DNA of 64,000 nt, taken from contig OZ024740.1 in assembly GCA_964016885.1 (NCBI GenBank), forward strand, positions 8,514,450 through 8,578,449, given 5' to 3'. The stretch is from Eledone cirrhosa. Taxonomy: Eukaryota > Mollusca > Cephalopoda > Octopoda > Eledonidae. Positions 63,408 to 64,000 of the stretch are shown in pieces (positions within the stretch are counted from its first letter, which is position 1; every line of letters starts with the position of its first letter). The notes beneath the pieces were generated by a model. That model had not been told where the DNA came from. It saw only the letters and a program-made list of their open reading frames with translations, and made no database searches. The translations under genes and the position numbers were made by a program.

Positions 63408-64000
63408 GTTTCTATTGGTATATCAGTTTCTATTGGTACGTCAGTTTTGATTGGTATATCACTTTTGAATGGTATCTCAGTTTCGATTGGCATGTCAGTT
63501 TCGATTGGTATATCAGTTCCGATTGGTATGTCAGTTTAGATTGGTATGTCAGTTTCGATTGGTATATCAGTTTCGATTGGTATGTCAGTTTCGATTGGTA
63601 CGTAAATTTCCATGGGTATATTAGTTTCTATTGGTATGTCAGTTTCAATTAGTATATCAGTTTCTATTGGTATGTCAGTTTCGATTGGTATATCAGTTAT
63701 GAATGGTATGTCAGTTTCGATTGGTATGTCAGTTTCGATTGGTATATCAGTTCCGATTGGTATGTCAGTTTAGATTGGTATGTCAGTTTCGATTGGTATA
63801 TCAGTTTCGATTGGTATGTCAGGTTCGATTGGTACGTAATTTCGATGGGTATATTAGTTTCTATTGGTATGTCAGTTTCAATTAGTATATCAGTTTCTAA
63901 TGGTATGTCAGTTTCGATTGGTATATCAGTTTTGATTTGTATATGAGTTCCTATAGCTTTATCAGTTTCTATTGGTATGTCAGTTTCTATTGGTATATCA

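Larger units (their letters stand above)
58449..63885 (+). repeat. Segmental repeat block, copy 2, expanded
   Basis: Counterpart of 48352-51970, about 1.8 kb longer. The offset rises in steps: 10,097, then 10,205 (+108), then 11,357 (+1,152), then 11,915 (+558). All steps are multiples of 18. The 1,152-bp step is a visible tandem duplication (60393 and 61545). The 558-bp step contains a local duplication of about 540 bp near 62328. Confidence 0.83.
30588..64000 (+). repeat. 18-bp satellite array, block D
   Basis: More than 33 kb of the same satellite, unbroken and in one orientation to the end of the window. It contains the rest of the second 7,124-bp unit, the 2,052-bp pair, the 1,170/955/2,125-bp family, and the block pair 48352-51970 and 58449-63885. 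I find no inserted element, gene or other sequence class here. The array continues beyond the window. Confidence 0.97.

Noticed and set aside
1..64000. Long open reading frames in most frames, up to about 467 codons (for example 2495-3736, 7976-9235, 62096-63493 on the minus strand, 62136-63539)
   Set aside because: They follow from an 18-bp period without stops. Several overlap on both strands at once, their starts and ends are random monomer variants, and frame-shifting 17- and 19-bp monomers are tolerated. No non-repetitive domain, splice structure or promoter accompanies them.
1..64000. CRISPR array
   Set aside because: Units are directly adjacent 18-mers without unique spacers, over tens of kilobases, in a context with animal SINEs.
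1..64000. CENP-B box in the monomer (TTTCGATTGG resembles the first half)
   Set aside because: The pattern nTTCGnnnnAnnCGGGn needs an A and CGGG further on. The monomer has G and TGTC there, so only the first half agrees.
1..64000. Telomeric repeat or subtelomeric origin
   Set aside because: No TTAGGG-type units are present, and the 18-bp monomer has no relation to them. Chromosomal position cannot be inferred from this window.
1..64000. TATA-like promoters in the GGTATATAA variants
   Set aside because: They are monomer variants scattered through the array (for example 175, 5762, 23050) with no downstream gene or initiator context.
1..64000. Bacterial transferase hexapeptide protein
   Set aside because: The pattern match is built from a six-residue frame of an 18-bp satellite. 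There are no catalytic or N-terminal domains, and the frame is interrupted throughout.

Overview
This window is almost entirely one tandem-repeat (satellite) array. An 18-bp monomer, consensus GGTATGTCAGTTTCGATT, with a common sister form GGTATATCAGTTTCTATT, runs head-to-tail in a single orientation from base 1 to base 64000. It is broken only by three short islands of dispersed-repeat sequence, at about 4715-5073, 23056-23463 and 30180-30587. By length this is roughly 3,500 monomers. I find no protein-coding gene, tRNA gene, rRNA gene or CRISPR array that I would defend. The many long reading frames arise because the consensus monomer has no stop codon in five of its six frames and 18 is a multiple of three, so any frame reads as an endless hexapeptide such as (M/I)SVSIG.

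The likely source is an animal genome, most probably a cephalopod such as octopus, cuttlefish or squid. The evidence is the islands. One is a minus-strand SINE with a tRNA-like head carrying pol III A and B boxes. The other two are copies of a related element. All share a core around GCACCCAG...CACTGTAAA...GGCATCCAGCTGTAGA and end in a GAT/ATC trinucleotide tail. I know this core-and-tail combination from cephalopod SINE-type repeats. That is recognition from memory and was not searched.

Layout: (1) 1-4714, satellite; (2) 4715-5073, minus-strand SINE; (3) 5074-23055, satellite, whose first part (5590 to about 9770) is a diverged copy of 1 to about 4541, followed by a 1,368-bp tandem pair at about 13.8-16.55 kb; (4) about 21113-35360, a tandem duplication of 7,124 bp, each copy carrying the same 408-bp SINE-like element; (5) 36755-40858, a 2,052-bp tandem pair; (6) 41834-48351, an array of 1,170-, 955- and 2,125-bp higher-order units; (7) 48352-51970, a block that reappears, expanded, at 58449-63885; (8) about 51971-58448, more satellite with shorter shared cassettes.

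The array therefore has a hierarchy: 18-bp monomer, 36-bp dimer, a 233-bp cassette, and higher-order repeats of about 1.2, 1.4, 2.05, 2.1, 5.6 and 7.1 kb. Length differences between satellite copies are multiples of 18, apart from rare 17- and 19-bp monomers that act as inherited markers. This is the expected signature of unequal crossing-over or replication slippage with local homogenisation. Nothing in the sequence demonstrates a function for the array. A centromeric, heterochromatic or transcribed role is possible but untested.
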